Of a DNA stretch of 64,000 nucleotides, positions 16,545 through 25,545 are shown in pieces. Position numbers and translations under genes: made by a program. The stretch comes from Bordetella petrii (GTDB lineage Bacteria > Pseudomonadota > Gammaproteobacteria > Burkholderiales > Burkholderiaceae_B). How positions within the stretch are numbered: the stretch's first letter is position 1; every line of letters starts with the position of its first letter. The stretch covers positions 1 to 64,000 of the forward strand of contig WMBV01000017.1 of NCBI GenBank assembly GCA_017745595.1, given 5' to 3'. Under the pieces are notes generated by a model. It had not been told where the DNA came from. It ran no database searches and was given only the letters and a program-made list of their open reading frames with translations.

Positions 16545-16563
16545 CTGCGTCGCAGGCCGCCCT

Positions 16564-18090
16564 TCAACGCAACGTGCAGCGGTACTGCAGGGCCTCGGCC
16601 ACGTGGCGGGCCTGGATGCGGGCCTGCCGGTCCAGGTCGGCCACCGTGCGCGCCACCCGCAGCGCCCGATGGGTGGCGCGGGCCGACCCGTGCAGGCGCC
16701 GCATGGCCTGTTGCAGCAGGCTGCGCCCGTCGGCATCCAGGGCGCAGCAGGCATCCAGGGCCGGGCCGTTCAGGGCGGCATTGGGTTCGCCCTGGCGGCG
16801 CAACTGCACCTCGCGGCAATCCCCCACGCGGGCGCGCACCGCCTCGGAAGGCTCGCCGGGCGGGCCGTCCAGCGCTTCCGGCGCGACGGCGGGCAGTTCG
16901 ATCGCCAGGTCCAGGCGGTCGAGCAAGGGGCCCGAGACCTTGCCCGTGTAGCGCGCCACCTGGTCGGGGGTGCAGGTGCAGGGTCGCGCCGGATGCCCGC
17001 GCCAGCCGCAGGGGCACGGGTTCATGGCGGCCACCAGCTGGAATCGCGCGGGGTACTGAACCGTGTGGCGGGCCCGCGCGATGGTCACCGCGCCCGTTTC
17101 CAGGGGCTCGCGCAATGATTCCAGGGCGCGGCGGTCGAACTCGGGCAGTTCGTCCAGGAACAGCACGCCGTGATGCGCCAGGCTGGCCTCGCCCGGCCGC
17201 GGCCGCGCTCCGCCGCCGATCAGGGCCGCCGCCGAGGCCCCATGATGGGGCGCGCGAAACGGCGGCTGGCCCTGCAGGGCTGCCGCCGCGCCCTGCGGGC
17301 CGCCCAGGCCGGCCAAGGCGGCCGCCTCGAGCGCCTGGGTCCGCGACAACGGCGGCAACAGCCCCGGCAGGCGCTGCGCCAGCATGCTCTTGCCCGCGCC
17401 CGGCGGCCCCACCATCAACAGGCTGTGCGCCCCGGCGGCGGCGATTTCCAGGGCGCGCCGCGCCATGGGCTGGCCGCGCACGTCGGACAGGCACGGTGGC
17501 GGGGCCGCCGGCGGCCAGGCGCCGGGCTCGGCCCGCGCCAGCGGCGCGCCGCCCGCCAGATGCTCCGCCACCTGGGCCAGCGTGGCGGCGGCCAGCACGC
17601 GCAGGCCGGGCACCCAGGCGGCCACCGCCGCGCTGCCGGCCGGCAGCACCAGCGCGGCCTCGGGCTGCTCGCGCGCCACGGCCAGCGCCAATGTCAGCGG
17701 CGCGCCCACCGGCACCAGCGCGCCGGTCAAGGACAATTCGCCCGCCAGCACCAGGTTTTGCAGGCCCGCCGGCGCGCTGCCGCCGCCCGGGCCGGGCACG
17801 GCGATCTGGCCCGAGGCCAGCAACACCCCCAGCGCAATCGGCAAGTCGAAGCGCGCCGACGCCTTGGGCAGGTCGGCCGGCGACAGGTTGACGGTAATGC
17901 GGCCGTTCGGAAACTCGAAGCCGCTGTTGAAAATGGCCGCCCTCACCCGCTCGCGGCTTTCGCGCACCTCGGTGTCGGGCAGGCCCACCACCGTGAACGC
18001 CGGCAGCCCTGCCCCCAGGTGCGTTTCAACCCGCACGGCCAGCGCATCCGCGCCGCACAAGGCGCGGCTGGCAAGTATGGCGAGAGTCAT
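16564..18090 (-). CDS. comM: YifB/ComM-family Mg-chelatase-like AAA+ ATPase
   Basis: A 508-aa protein starting at the ATG at 18090 (MTLAILASRALCGADALAVRVETHLGAGLPAFTVVGLPDTEVRESRERV), the standard ComM N-terminus with a Lon-protease-like fold. A Mg-chelatase-type AAA+ domain follows with Walker A GPPGAGKSM and Walker B VLFLDELPEF. The cysteine cluster NPCPCGWRGHPARPCTC and a C-terminal helical domain complete it. ComM is a hexameric helicase that promotes branch migration during natural transformation. A TTG seven codons upstream is possible. Not in an obvious operon with ubiK. Confidence 0.94.
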   Translation of the reverse strand: MTLAILASRALCGADALAVRVETHLGAGLPAFTVVGLPDTEVRESRERVRAAIFNSGFEFPNGRITVNLSPADLPKASARFDLPIALGVLLASGQIAVPGPGGGSAPAGLQNLVLAGELSLTGALVPVGAPLTLALAVAREQPEAALVLPAGSAAVAAWVPGLRVLAAATLAQVAEHLAGGAPLARAEPGAWPPAAPPPCLSDVRGQPMARRALEIAAAGAHSLLMVGPPGAGKSMLAQRLPGLLPPLSRTQALEAAALAGLGGPQGAAAALQGQPPFRAPHHGASAAALIGGGARPRPGEASLAHHGVLFLDELPEFDRRALESLREPLETGAVTIARARHTVQYPARFQLVAAMNPCPCGWRGHPARPCTCTPDQVARYTGKVSGPLLDRLDLAIELPAVAPEALDGPPGEPSEAVRARVGDCREVQLRRQGEPNAALNGPALDACCALDADGRSLLQQAMRRLHGSARATHRALRVARTVADLDRQARIQARHVAEALQYRCTLR

Positions 18091-18192
18091 GGCGGCCCCA
18101 GGAATGGACAAGCCGCCAGTATGCGAGAAGCCGGCGGGCGCCGGGCCGTGCCGGTGCGACCGGAATATCGCGCGCCCCGGGCGCGCGGTGTT

Positions 18193-18447
18193 TCAGGGCT
18201 TGCTTTCCAGCGCGGCCACGCGCGTTTCCAGCTGGCGCACCTGGGCATCGAGCTGGTCGACCCGTTCGCGCGCCCGCGCCAGCAGTTCGGCCTGCACGTC
18301 GAATTCTTCGCGGGTAATCAGATCCATTTTGGTGAAGGCCTGGCCCATCATGGCCTTCACATTGCGTTCCAGGTCGGCCGCCGGGCTGCGCGCGATCAGG
18401 TCGGACAGGTTTTTCTGGAAATCTTCAAGCCATTGCGTGCGGTTCAT
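18193..18447 (-). CDS. ubiK: Ubiquinone biosynthesis accessory factor UbiK
   Basis: An 84-aa BMFP-domain protein (MNRTQWLEDFQKNLSDLIARSP start). The N-terminal amphipathic helix is followed by a long coiled coil (EEFDVQAELLARARERVDQLDAQVRQLETRVAALE). UbiK works with UbiJ in aerobic ubiquinone synthesis, probably holding lipid intermediates; older annotations call it YqiC or DUF526. The ATG at 18447 follows GAGGAT at short spacing and gives the usual length. It lies about 100 bp upstream of comM on the same strand. Confidence 0.92.
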   Translation of the reverse strand: MNRTQWLEDFQKNLSDLIARSPAADLERNVKAMMGQAFTKMDLITREEFDVQAELLARARERVDQLDAQVRQLETRVAALESKP

Positions 18448-19433
<986 letters not shown>

Positions 19434-19469
19434 GCGCAACGAAAAAGAAAGACGCATTGGAGCCTGATA

Positions 19470-20708
19470 ATGGATAAAGCGGATATCTCCTGGTTGCTCG
19501 TTTCCACCCTGCTGGTCTTGATGATGGCCGTGCCGGGCCTGGCGCTGTTCTACGGCGGCCTGGTGCGCAGCAAGAATGTGCTGTCGGTCTTGCTGCAAGT
19601 GCTATGCACCTTCGCCCTGGGCCTGGTGCTGTGGTTCATCTACGGCTACTCGCTGGCCTTCACCGAGGGCAACGCCTTCTTCGGCGGCCTGTCGCGCGCT
19701 TTCTTCGCAGGCATGTTCACGCCCGCGGACGGCACATACAGCATGTCGGGCTCCCTGACCGAACTGCTGTTCGCCTCGTTCCAGGCCACGTTCGCCGGCA
19801 TCACCTGCGCGCTGATCGTCGGCAGCTTCGCCGAGCGCGCGCGCTTCGCGGCGGTACTGGTATTTACAGTGATCTGGTTCACCTTTGCCTACGTGCCCAT
19901 CGCGCACATGGTGTGGTTCGCGTCGGAAACCGCGCCGGGCCTGCTCAACGCCCGCGGCGCCCTGGATTTCGCCGGCGGCACCGTGGTGCACATCAATGCC
20001 GGCGTGGCCGGGCTGGTGGGCGCCTATGTGGTGGGCAAACGCGTGGGCTACGGCCGCGAGGCCATGCAGCCGCACAACCTGCCCATGACTTTCATCGGCG
20101 CGGCGCTGCTGTGGGTGGGCTGGTTCGGCTTCAACGCGGGCTCGGCGCTGGCCGCCAATGAAGGCGCGACACTGGCCTTCTTCAACACCATGATCGCCAC
20201 GGCCGGCGCGGTGCTGGCCTGGCTGTTCACCGAATGGGGCGTGAAGGGCAAGCCGTCGATGCTGGGCGCGGCTTCGGGCGCCATCGCCGGCCTGGTGGGC
20301 ATCACGCCCGCCGCCGGCCTGGTGGGCCCCGGCGGCGCGCTGATCATCGGCGTAGTGGCCGGCATCGTGTGCGTCTGGGGCGTGAACGGCCTGAAGCGCC
20401 TGCTGCGTGCGGACGATGCGCTGGACGTGTTCGGCGTGCACGGCGTGGGCGGCATCATCGGCGCCCTGCTGACCGGCGTGTTCAATGCCCAGGTCCTGGG
20501 CGGGCCGGGCCTGGCCAGCAGCGGAGAAATCCTGGGCCAGGTGTGGGTGCAACTGGAAGGCGTCCTGCTGACCATCGTCTGGTCGGGCGTCGTGGCATGG
20601 ATCGCCTACAAGATCGCCGACGCCCTGTGCGGATTGCGCGTGCCGGAAGACCAGGAGCGCGAAGGCCTGGACGTGACCAGCCACGGCGAATCGGCCTACC
20701 ACAGTTGA
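19470..20708 (+). CDS. amtB: Ammonium transporter AmtB
   Basis: A 412-aa Amt/Rh-family channel with about 11 membrane helices. Conserved parts include GLALFYGGLVRSKNVLSVLLQ, the pore Phe and Trp regions (ERARFAAVLVFTVIWFTFAYVPIAHMVW), DFAGGTVVHINAGVAGLVGA with the first pore His, and VFGVHGVGGIIGALLTGVF with the second. It lacks a separate cleaved signal. It conducts ammonium/ammonia across the inner membrane and is regulated by GlnK. The C-terminal regulatory tail LRVPEDQEREGLDVTSHGESAYHS is complete. Confidence 0.97.
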   Translation: MDKADISWLLVSTLLVLMMAVPGLALFYGGLVRSKNVLSVLLQVLCTFALGLVLWFIYGYSLAFTEGNAFFGGLSRAFFAGMFTPADGTYSMSGSLTELLFASFQATFAGITCALIVGSFAERARFAAVLVFTVIWFTFAYVPIAHMVWFASETAPGLLNARGALDFAGGTVVHINAGVAGLVGAYVVGKRVGYGREAMQPHNLPMTFIGAALLWVGWFGFNAGSALAANEGATLAFFNTMIATAGAVLAWLFTEWGVKGKPSMLGAASGAIAGLVGITPAAGLVGPGGALIIGVVAGIVCVWGVNGLKRLLRADDALDVFGVHGVGGIIGALLTGVFNAQVLGGPGLASSGEILGQVWVQLEGVLLTIVWSGVVAWIAYKIADALCGLRVPEDQEREGLDVTSHGESAYHS

Positions 20709-20757
20709 TGGAACGCGCGGCCCGGGGCCAGAGCTTTCTGGGGCCCGCGTGGTATCC

Positions 20758-20846
20758 AGGTGTCTGACTCCCGCAGGGTGTCAGACACCGAAGTGGGCCA
20801 CGACATCTCTACGCAGCGGTGTCAGGCACTACGGAGCCTGACACCT
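20758..20846. repeat. Palindromic repeat element copy 4 (hybrid arms)
   Basis: The left arm (20758-20789) is identical to the left arm of the copy at 3884. A 28-nt core beginning GAAGTGGGC follows. The right arm (20818-20846) is a different hairpin, GGTGTCAGGCAC with GAGCCTGACACCT, 29 nt long and diverged from the usual arm. It lies between the convergent ends of amtB and the tetR gene. Confidence 0.88.
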
Positions 20847-20861
20847 TCCTGCCTTTCTTAT

Positions 20862-21482
20862 TTATGAAGCGCGCAGGCTGGCGTCGATCAGTCGGCCGGC
20901 GGCCTCGGGCAGGTGGCGCGCGGGGCCGCCGCGGCCGAACAACTGGCTGGAGACAAACGCGCCTTCCAGCAGCAACAGCAGGCCGTCGGCCAGCAAGTCG
21001 GGATCGTCGGCGCCCAGGGCGCGCGCCAGTTCGCCCATCCGCGCGCGTAGGCGGGCCTTGTGCGCCACCGCCACCTGGCGGGCCGGATGATCGGGCTCGG
21101 GATATTCGACCGCGGCGTTCGTCAGCCCGCAGCCGCGATACGTGCCGCTGCTGGCGGCGCGCTGGGCCAGGCCCTCGAAGTACACCATCAGCGCGGCGCG
21201 GGGGTCGCCGGGGTGCTGCTGCGCGCCCGCCTCGAACTTGCTCCAGAACTCGGCTTCGTAGTCGCGCAGGTACGAGGCCGCCAGTTCGTCCTTCGACGAA
21301 AAGTTGCGATACAGGCTGGGCTTGGTGACGCCGGCCTCGGCCACCAGGGCATCGACGCCCACGGCCCGGATGCCGTCCTGGTAGAACATGCGGCGCGCGG
21401 TCTCGCGGATGCGGTCGGCGGCCAGCTTGGGCGGCGGGGATACGGGCGTGGAAGCGGCAGAAGGCGCGACTTTGCGGGCCAT
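20862..21482 (-). CDS. TetR-family repressor
   Basis: A 206-aa protein with an N-terminal TetR helix-turn-helix (RIRETARRMFYQDGIRAVGVDALVAEAGVTKPSLYRNFSSKDEL, residues about 24-68), preceded by a flexible Ala/Pro tail. The ligand-binding half contains CGLTNAAVEYPEPDHPAR, seen in many regulators of efflux or reductase genes. It is divergent from an MFS transporter, and the 92-bp gap holds an 18-bp inverted repeat that overlaps the transporter promoter, so it very probably represses that gene and perhaps itself. Confidence 0.92.
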   Translation of the reverse strand: MARKVAPSAASTPVSPPPKLAADRIRETARRMFYQDGIRAVGVDALVAEAGVTKPSLYRNFSSKDELAASYLRDYEAEFWSKFEAGAQQHPGDPRAALMVYFEGLAQRAASSGTYRGCGLTNAAVEYPEPDHPARQVAVAHKARLRARMGELARALGADDPDLLADGLLLLLEGAFVSSQLFGRGGPARHLPEAAGRLIDASLRAS

Positions 21483-21515
21483 GACGGGACTCCTGACAAC
21501 GGTCGAAAATTTCGC

Positions 21516-21544
21516 TTGACGTGTTACTGACCGGTACGTAGCAT
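21516..21544 (+). promoter_or_regulatory. Promoter of the MFS transporter gene
   Basis: TTGACG (21516-21521), a 17-nt spacer and TAGCAT (21539-21544). The first operator arm (21523-21540) fills the spacer, so repressor binding would exclude RNA polymerase. Confidence 0.7.
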
Positions 21545-21574
21545 ACGAGTTCCATTTACGTACCGGTCAGTAAC
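21523..21574. promoter_or_regulatory. Inverted TetR-type operator pair
   Basis: GTTACTGACCGGTACGTA (21523-21540) is repeated exactly in inverse at 21557-21574, with 16 nt between. Each arm contains the near-palindrome TGACCGGTAC, so the two arms could each bind a dimer. The second arm ends directly before the ATG of the transporter gene. Binding by the adjacent TetR protein is inferred. Confidence 0.85.
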
Positions 21575-22870
21575 ATGAGTATATCCCAGCTTCCGCGTCC
21601 GTTCCGCCGTTACGGCCAGTCATATGCCTTTGTCGTGGTGGCCGTGATCTTCCTGTCACTGCTGATGTCCGCCGCCCTGCGTTCCACGCCCGGCGTGCTG
21701 CTGGTTCCGCTGGAAGAATCGTTCGGCTGGAGCCGCGCCACGATTTCCCTGTCGGCGGCGGTCGGCATTTTCCTGTACGGGCTGGTGGGGCCGTTCGCCG
21801 CGGCCGCCATGGAACACTTCGGCCTGCGCCGCGTACTGATTGGCGCGCTGGCGCTGATGGCGGCCTCGACGGCGGCCAGTACCTTCATGACCCAATCGTG
21901 GCACCTGCTGCTCAGCTGGGGCGTGTTCTCGGGCATCGGCTCCGGCGCGGTCGCGGTGGTGCTGGGCGCCACGGTGGTCAATCGCTGGTTCAGTACGCGC
22001 CGCGGCCTGATGATGGGCCTGCTGACCGCCAGCACCGCCACGGGCACCCTGCTCTTCCTGCCCGGCCTGGCCGCCCTGGCCTCGTCGGGCGACTGGCGGC
22101 GCGCGGCCTGGGCGGTGGCGGCGGGCGCGGCGGCAATGGTGCCGCTGGCCTGGTGGCTGGTACCCGACCGGCCCGCCAGCGTGGGCCTGGTGCCGTACGG
22201 CACGCCGCCCGGCACGCCGGTGGCCAGCCCGGCCCCGCGCACCGGCTTGCTGGCGGCAACGTTCGGCACCCTGAACCGGGCCATCCGCACGCGCACGTTC
22301 TGGTTTCTGTTCGCCACCTTCTTCGTGTGCGGCTTTACCACCAACGGCCTGGTCGGCACGCACCTGATCGCGCTCTGCGGCGACCACGGCATTCCCGAAG
22401 TCCGCGCCGCCGGCCTGCTGGCCGTGATGGGCATATTCGACCTGGTGGGCACCACCGCCTCGGGCTGGCTGACCGACCGCTACGACCCGCGCAAGCTGCT
22501 GTTCATGTATTACGGCTTGCGCGGCCTGGCGCTGATGTACCTGCCCTATTCCGATTTCTCGTTCTACAGCCTGTCGATCTTCGCGATTTTCTTCGGCCTG
22601 GACTGGATCGCGACCGTGCCGCCCACCTTGCGCCTGACCACCGAGGCCTTCGGCGACCGCGATGCGCCCATTGTGTTCGGCTGGATCGTCGCCGGACACC
22701 AGGTGGGTGCCGCCACGGCGGCGTGGATGGCCGGCTATGTGCGCGAAACGCAAGGCAGTTACCTGATGGCGTTCGTACTGGCCGGCGCGACGGGCTTGCT
22801 GGCGGCGGTGATCGCCTTGCTGATCCGGCGCAAGCCGGCGCCGCGCGCGGCGGCGTCGGCGGCGGCCTGA
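21575..22870 (+). CDS. MFS transporter
   Basis: A 431-aa major facilitator superfamily protein with 12 predicted membrane helices and a central loop near residues 205-235. The motif A region is present as GLVGPFAAAAMEHFGLRRVLIG and its pseudo-repeat GTTASGWLTDRYDPRKLLFMYYG. It resembles the monocarboxylate/oxalate-formate-like group of transporters (VVNRWFSTRRGLMMGL segment); the substrate is unknown. The ATG directly abuts the operator arm, with no obvious Shine-Dalgarno. It is probably controlled by the divergent TetR protein. Confidence 0.88.
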   Translation: MSISQLPRPFRRYGQSYAFVVVAVIFLSLLMSAALRSTPGVLLVPLEESFGWSRATISLSAAVGIFLYGLVGPFAAAAMEHFGLRRVLIGALALMAASTAASTFMTQSWHLLLSWGVFSGIGSGAVAVVLGATVVNRWFSTRRGLMMGLLTASTATGTLLFLPGLAALASSGDWRRAAWAVAAGAAAMVPLAWWLVPDRPASVGLVPYGTPPGTPVASPAPRTGLLAATFGTLNRAIRTRTFWFLFATFFVCGFTTNGLVGTHLIALCGDHGIPEVRAAGLLAVMGIFDLVGTTASGWLTDRYDPRKLLFMYYGLRGLALMYLPYSDFSFYSLSIFAIFFGLDWIATVPPTLRLTTEAFGDRDAPIVFGWIVAGHQVGAATAAWMAGYVRETQGSYLMAFVLAGATGLLAAVIALLIRRKPAPRAAASAAA

Positions 22871-22922
22871 GACGCCGGGGAGCGGCGGGTCTGACAAACC
22901 TATCGCGGCGCCCGCCGCGCGC

Positions 22923-23663
22923 CTATTGGACCGCGTCTTCGCTTTCGCCCAGGTAGGCGGCGCGCACCTTGGGGTCGGTCAGCAGATCGCGGGCCGGCCC
23001 CGACAGCGTCAATCGGCCGGATTCCATCACGTAGCCGCGATGGCTGTGTTCCAGCGCCAGCTTGGCGTTCTGCTCGATCAGCAGAATGGTGACGCCTTCG
23101 GCGGCAATGGCGCGCACCACTTCGAACACCTTTTCCACCATCAAGGGCGCCAGCCCCATCGACGGTTCGTCCAGCAGCAGCAGCCTGGGCCGCGCGATCA
23201 TGGCGCGGCCCATGGCCACCATCTGCTGCTCGCCGCCCGACAAGGTGCCGGCCGCCTGCTTGCGCCGCTCTGCCAGGCGCGGAAACAGGGTGAACACGTG
23301 CTCGGTGTCCTGCCGCACCTGGGCGGCGTCGCGCCGCACGTAGGCGCCCATGGCCAGGTTTTCTTCGATGGTCAGCTGGCCGAAAATGCCGCGGCCTTCG
23401 GGCACCATCACCAGGCCGCGCCGCACCAGTTCGAACGATTTGCGGCCGTTGATCGACTGCCCGTCGTAGAAGATGTCGCCGCCGGCCAGCGGCACCAGGC
23501 CGCAGATGGCCCGCAACGTGGTGCTCTTGCCCGCGCCGTTGGCGCCGATCAGGCAGACCTGTTCGCCGGGCTCGACGCGCAGGTCGATGCTGCGCACCGC
23601 GCGAATGCCGCCATAGGCCACTTCCAGCCCGCGCAGTTCCAGTAAGGGTCGGGACGCGCTCAT
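22923..23663 (-). CDS. livF: Branched-chain amino acid ABC transporter ATPase LivF
   Basis: A 246-aa ATPase (MSASRPLLELRGLEVAYGGIRAV). Walker A GANGAGKSTT, signature LSGGEQQMVAMGRAMIARP, Walker B LLLLDEPSMGLAP and the H-loop region are intact. Together with LivG it powers uptake through LivH/LivM. Its start overlaps the livG stop by 4 nt (ATGA), so translation is coupled. It is the last gene of the operon; its end is convergent with the MFS transporter. Confidence 0.94.
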   Translation of the reverse strand: MSASRPLLELRGLEVAYGGIRAVRSIDLRVEPGEQVCLIGANGAGKSTTLRAICGLVPLAGGDIFYDGQSINGRKSFELVRRGLVMVPEGRGIFGQLTIEENLAMGAYVRRDAAQVRQDTEHVFTLFPRLAERRKQAAGTLSGGEQQMVAMGRAMIARPRLLLLDEPSMGLAPLMVEKVFEVVRAIAAEGVTILLIEQNAKLALEHSHRGYVMESGRLTLSGPARDLLTDPKVRAAYLGESEDAVQ

Positions 23664-24463
23664 GATGCTGTCTGCTCCGGTTGCGCGGGCGTATCGTGGG
23701 CCGCGCCCGCGCCCAGATAGGCCTCGATGACTTTGGGATCGCGCTGCACCTGGGCCGGCTTGCCCATGGCCAGCACCTTGCCGTATTCCAGCACCAGCAC
23801 GCGGTCGCACAGCCCCATCACCAGCTTCATGTCGTGTTCGATCAGCAGCACGGTGACGCCGTCGGCGCGGATCTTTTCGATAAGCTGGCGCAACACCACG
23901 GTTTCCGAAGCATTCATGCCGGCGGCCGGTTCGTCCAGCGCCAGCAGCTTGGGCTCGGTGGCCAGCGCGCGCGCGATTTCCAGGCGGCGCTGGTCGCCAT
24001 ACGACAGCGAATGCGCCACGTCGTTGGCGCGCGCGCCTATGCCCACGTAATCGAGCAATTCGTGCGCGCGGCGTTCGATGGCGGCCTCTTCGGCGCGCGT
24101 GGCCGGCGTGCGCAGTACCGCGCCCAGCACGCCGGCGCGGGTGCGCGCATGGCGGCCGATCATGACGTTTTCGATAGCGCTCAGGTTGCCGAACAGGCGG
24201 ATGTTCTGGAAGGTGCGCGCCAGCCCGGCCTGCGCGACTTCGTGCGGCTTCAGGCCGGTCAGCGGCGCACCGTCGAACGTGCAGCGCCCTTCTTCCGGAA
24301 TGTACAGGCCGGTAAGAACGTTGAACAGCGTGGTCTTGCCGGCGCCGTTCGGGCCGATCAGGCCGTAGATCTCGCCGGCGCGGATGTCGAAGCCCACGTC
24401 GGACAGCGCGCGCAGGCCGCCGAAACGCTTGCCCAGCCCTTCTGCTTGCAGAATGATGCTCAT
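23660..24463 (-). CDS. livG: Branched-chain amino acid ABC transporter ATPase LivG
   Basis: A 267-aa ATPase (MSIILQAEGLGKRFGGLRALSDVGF). Walker A GPNGAGKTTLFNVLTG, a Q-loop in LARTFQNIRLF, signature LSYGDQRRLEIARALATEP and Walker B LLALDEPAAGMN are present; the LSYGDQRRLEIARAL form is typical of LivG. The start at 24463 overlaps livM by 4 nt. A short C-terminal tail (HDTPAQPEQTAS) is not conserved. Confidence 0.94.
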   Translation of the reverse strand: MSIILQAEGLGKRFGGLRALSDVGFDIRAGEIYGLIGPNGAGKTTLFNVLTGLYIPEEGRCTFDGAPLTGLKPHEVAQAGLARTFQNIRLFGNLSAIENVMIGRHARTRAGVLGAVLRTPATRAEEAAIERRAHELLDYVGIGARANDVAHSLSYGDQRRLEIARALATEPKLLALDEPAAGMNASETVVLRQLIEKIRADGVTVLLIEHDMKLVMGLCDRVLVLEYGKVLAMGKPAQVQRDPKVIEAYLGAGAAHDTPAQPEQTAS

Positions 24464-25545
24464 GCGCGGCCTCCGGTGGAGCCGGCCAGCTCGCGCTTGC
24501 GCACCGCCGACGGCCAGAGTCCGGCCGGGCGGAACAGCATCACGCAGACCATGGCCAGGCCGAACAGCAGCATGCGGATGCCTTCGGGGTCCAGCACCAC
24601 TTCGCCGAATGCCAGCCGCTGCAGGGGCTCGACCACCGCGCGCAGGAACTCGGGCAAGGCGGCCAGCAAAATGGCGCCCAGGATCACGCCGGGAATATTG
24701 CCCATGCCGCCCAGCACCACCATGCACAGTACTGAAATGGACTCGGTCAGGCTGAAGCTTTCGGGGCTGACGAAGCCCTGCATGGACGCGAACAGGGCGC
24801 CCGCCACGCCGCCGAACGACGCGCCCATCGCGAAGGCCAGCAGCTTCACATTGCGGGTATTGATGCCCATGGCCTTGGCGGCGATCTCGTCTTCGCGGAC
24901 GGCCTCCCAGGCGCGCCCGATGCGCGAATTCTGCAGGCGCACGCACACCAGCACGATCAGCAGGGTGATGCCCAGCAGCAGGTAATAGTATTTTTCGGGC
25001 CCCGTGACACGCATGCCCAGCAGCGATTCAGAGCGCCCGAACATGAATTCGCCCACCTTGAAGCCATCGATGCGGTTGATACCCTGCGGGCCGTTGGTGA
25101 TATTCACCGGCGCGTTGAGGTTGTTGAGGAAGATGCGGATGATCTCGCCGAAACCCAGGGTGACGATGGCCAGGTAGTCGCCGCGCAGCTTCAGCGTGGG
25201 CGCGCCCAGCAAGACGCCGAACACGCAGGCCAGCCCCAGGCTGATGGGCAGGATGGCCCAGAACGGCAAGTGCAGGCCGAAATGCGGCGACGCCAGCAGC
25301 GCCCAGGCATACGCGCCCACCGCATAGAACGCGATGTAGCCAAGATCGAGCAGGCCGGCGAAACCCACCACGATGTTCAGGCCCAGCGCCAGCATCACGT
25401 AGAGCAGCGCGAAATTCATGATGCGCACCCAGCTCTGCCCCGCCATGCCCAGCACGAACGGCAGCACCGCCAGCGCCACGCCGATCAGGACGATGCCCAG
25501 CAGATGGCGGCGCGGCAGCCCCGGCTTCTTGATGGCGGCGTTCAT
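24460..25545 (-). CDS. livM: Branched-chain amino acid ABC transporter permease LivM
   Basis: A 361-aa inner-membrane permease (MNAAIKKPGLPRRHLLGIVL). About nine to ten hydrophobic segments; family markers are NIVVGFAGLLDLGYIAFYAVGAYAWALL and the cytoplasmic coupling loop NSRIGRAWEAVREDEIAAKAMGIN. It overlaps livH upstream and livG downstream by 4 nt each. Confidence 0.94.
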   Translation of the reverse strand: MNAAIKKPGLPRRHLLGIVLIGVALAVLPFVLGMAGQSWVRIMNFALLYVMLALGLNIVVGFAGLLDLGYIAFYAVGAYAWALLASPHFGLHLPFWAILPISLGLACVFGVLLGAPTLKLRGDYLAIVTLGFGEIIRIFLNNLNAPVNITNGPQGINRIDGFKVGEFMFGRSESLLGMRVTGPEKYYYLLLGITLLIVLVCVRLQNSRIGRAWEAVREDEIAAKAMGINTRNVKLLAFAMGASFGGVAGALFASMQGFVSPESFSLTESISVLCMVVLGGMGNIPGVILGAILLAALPEFLRAVVEPLQRLAFGEVVLDPEGIRMLLFGLAMVCVMLFRPAGLWPSAVRKRELAGSTGGRA

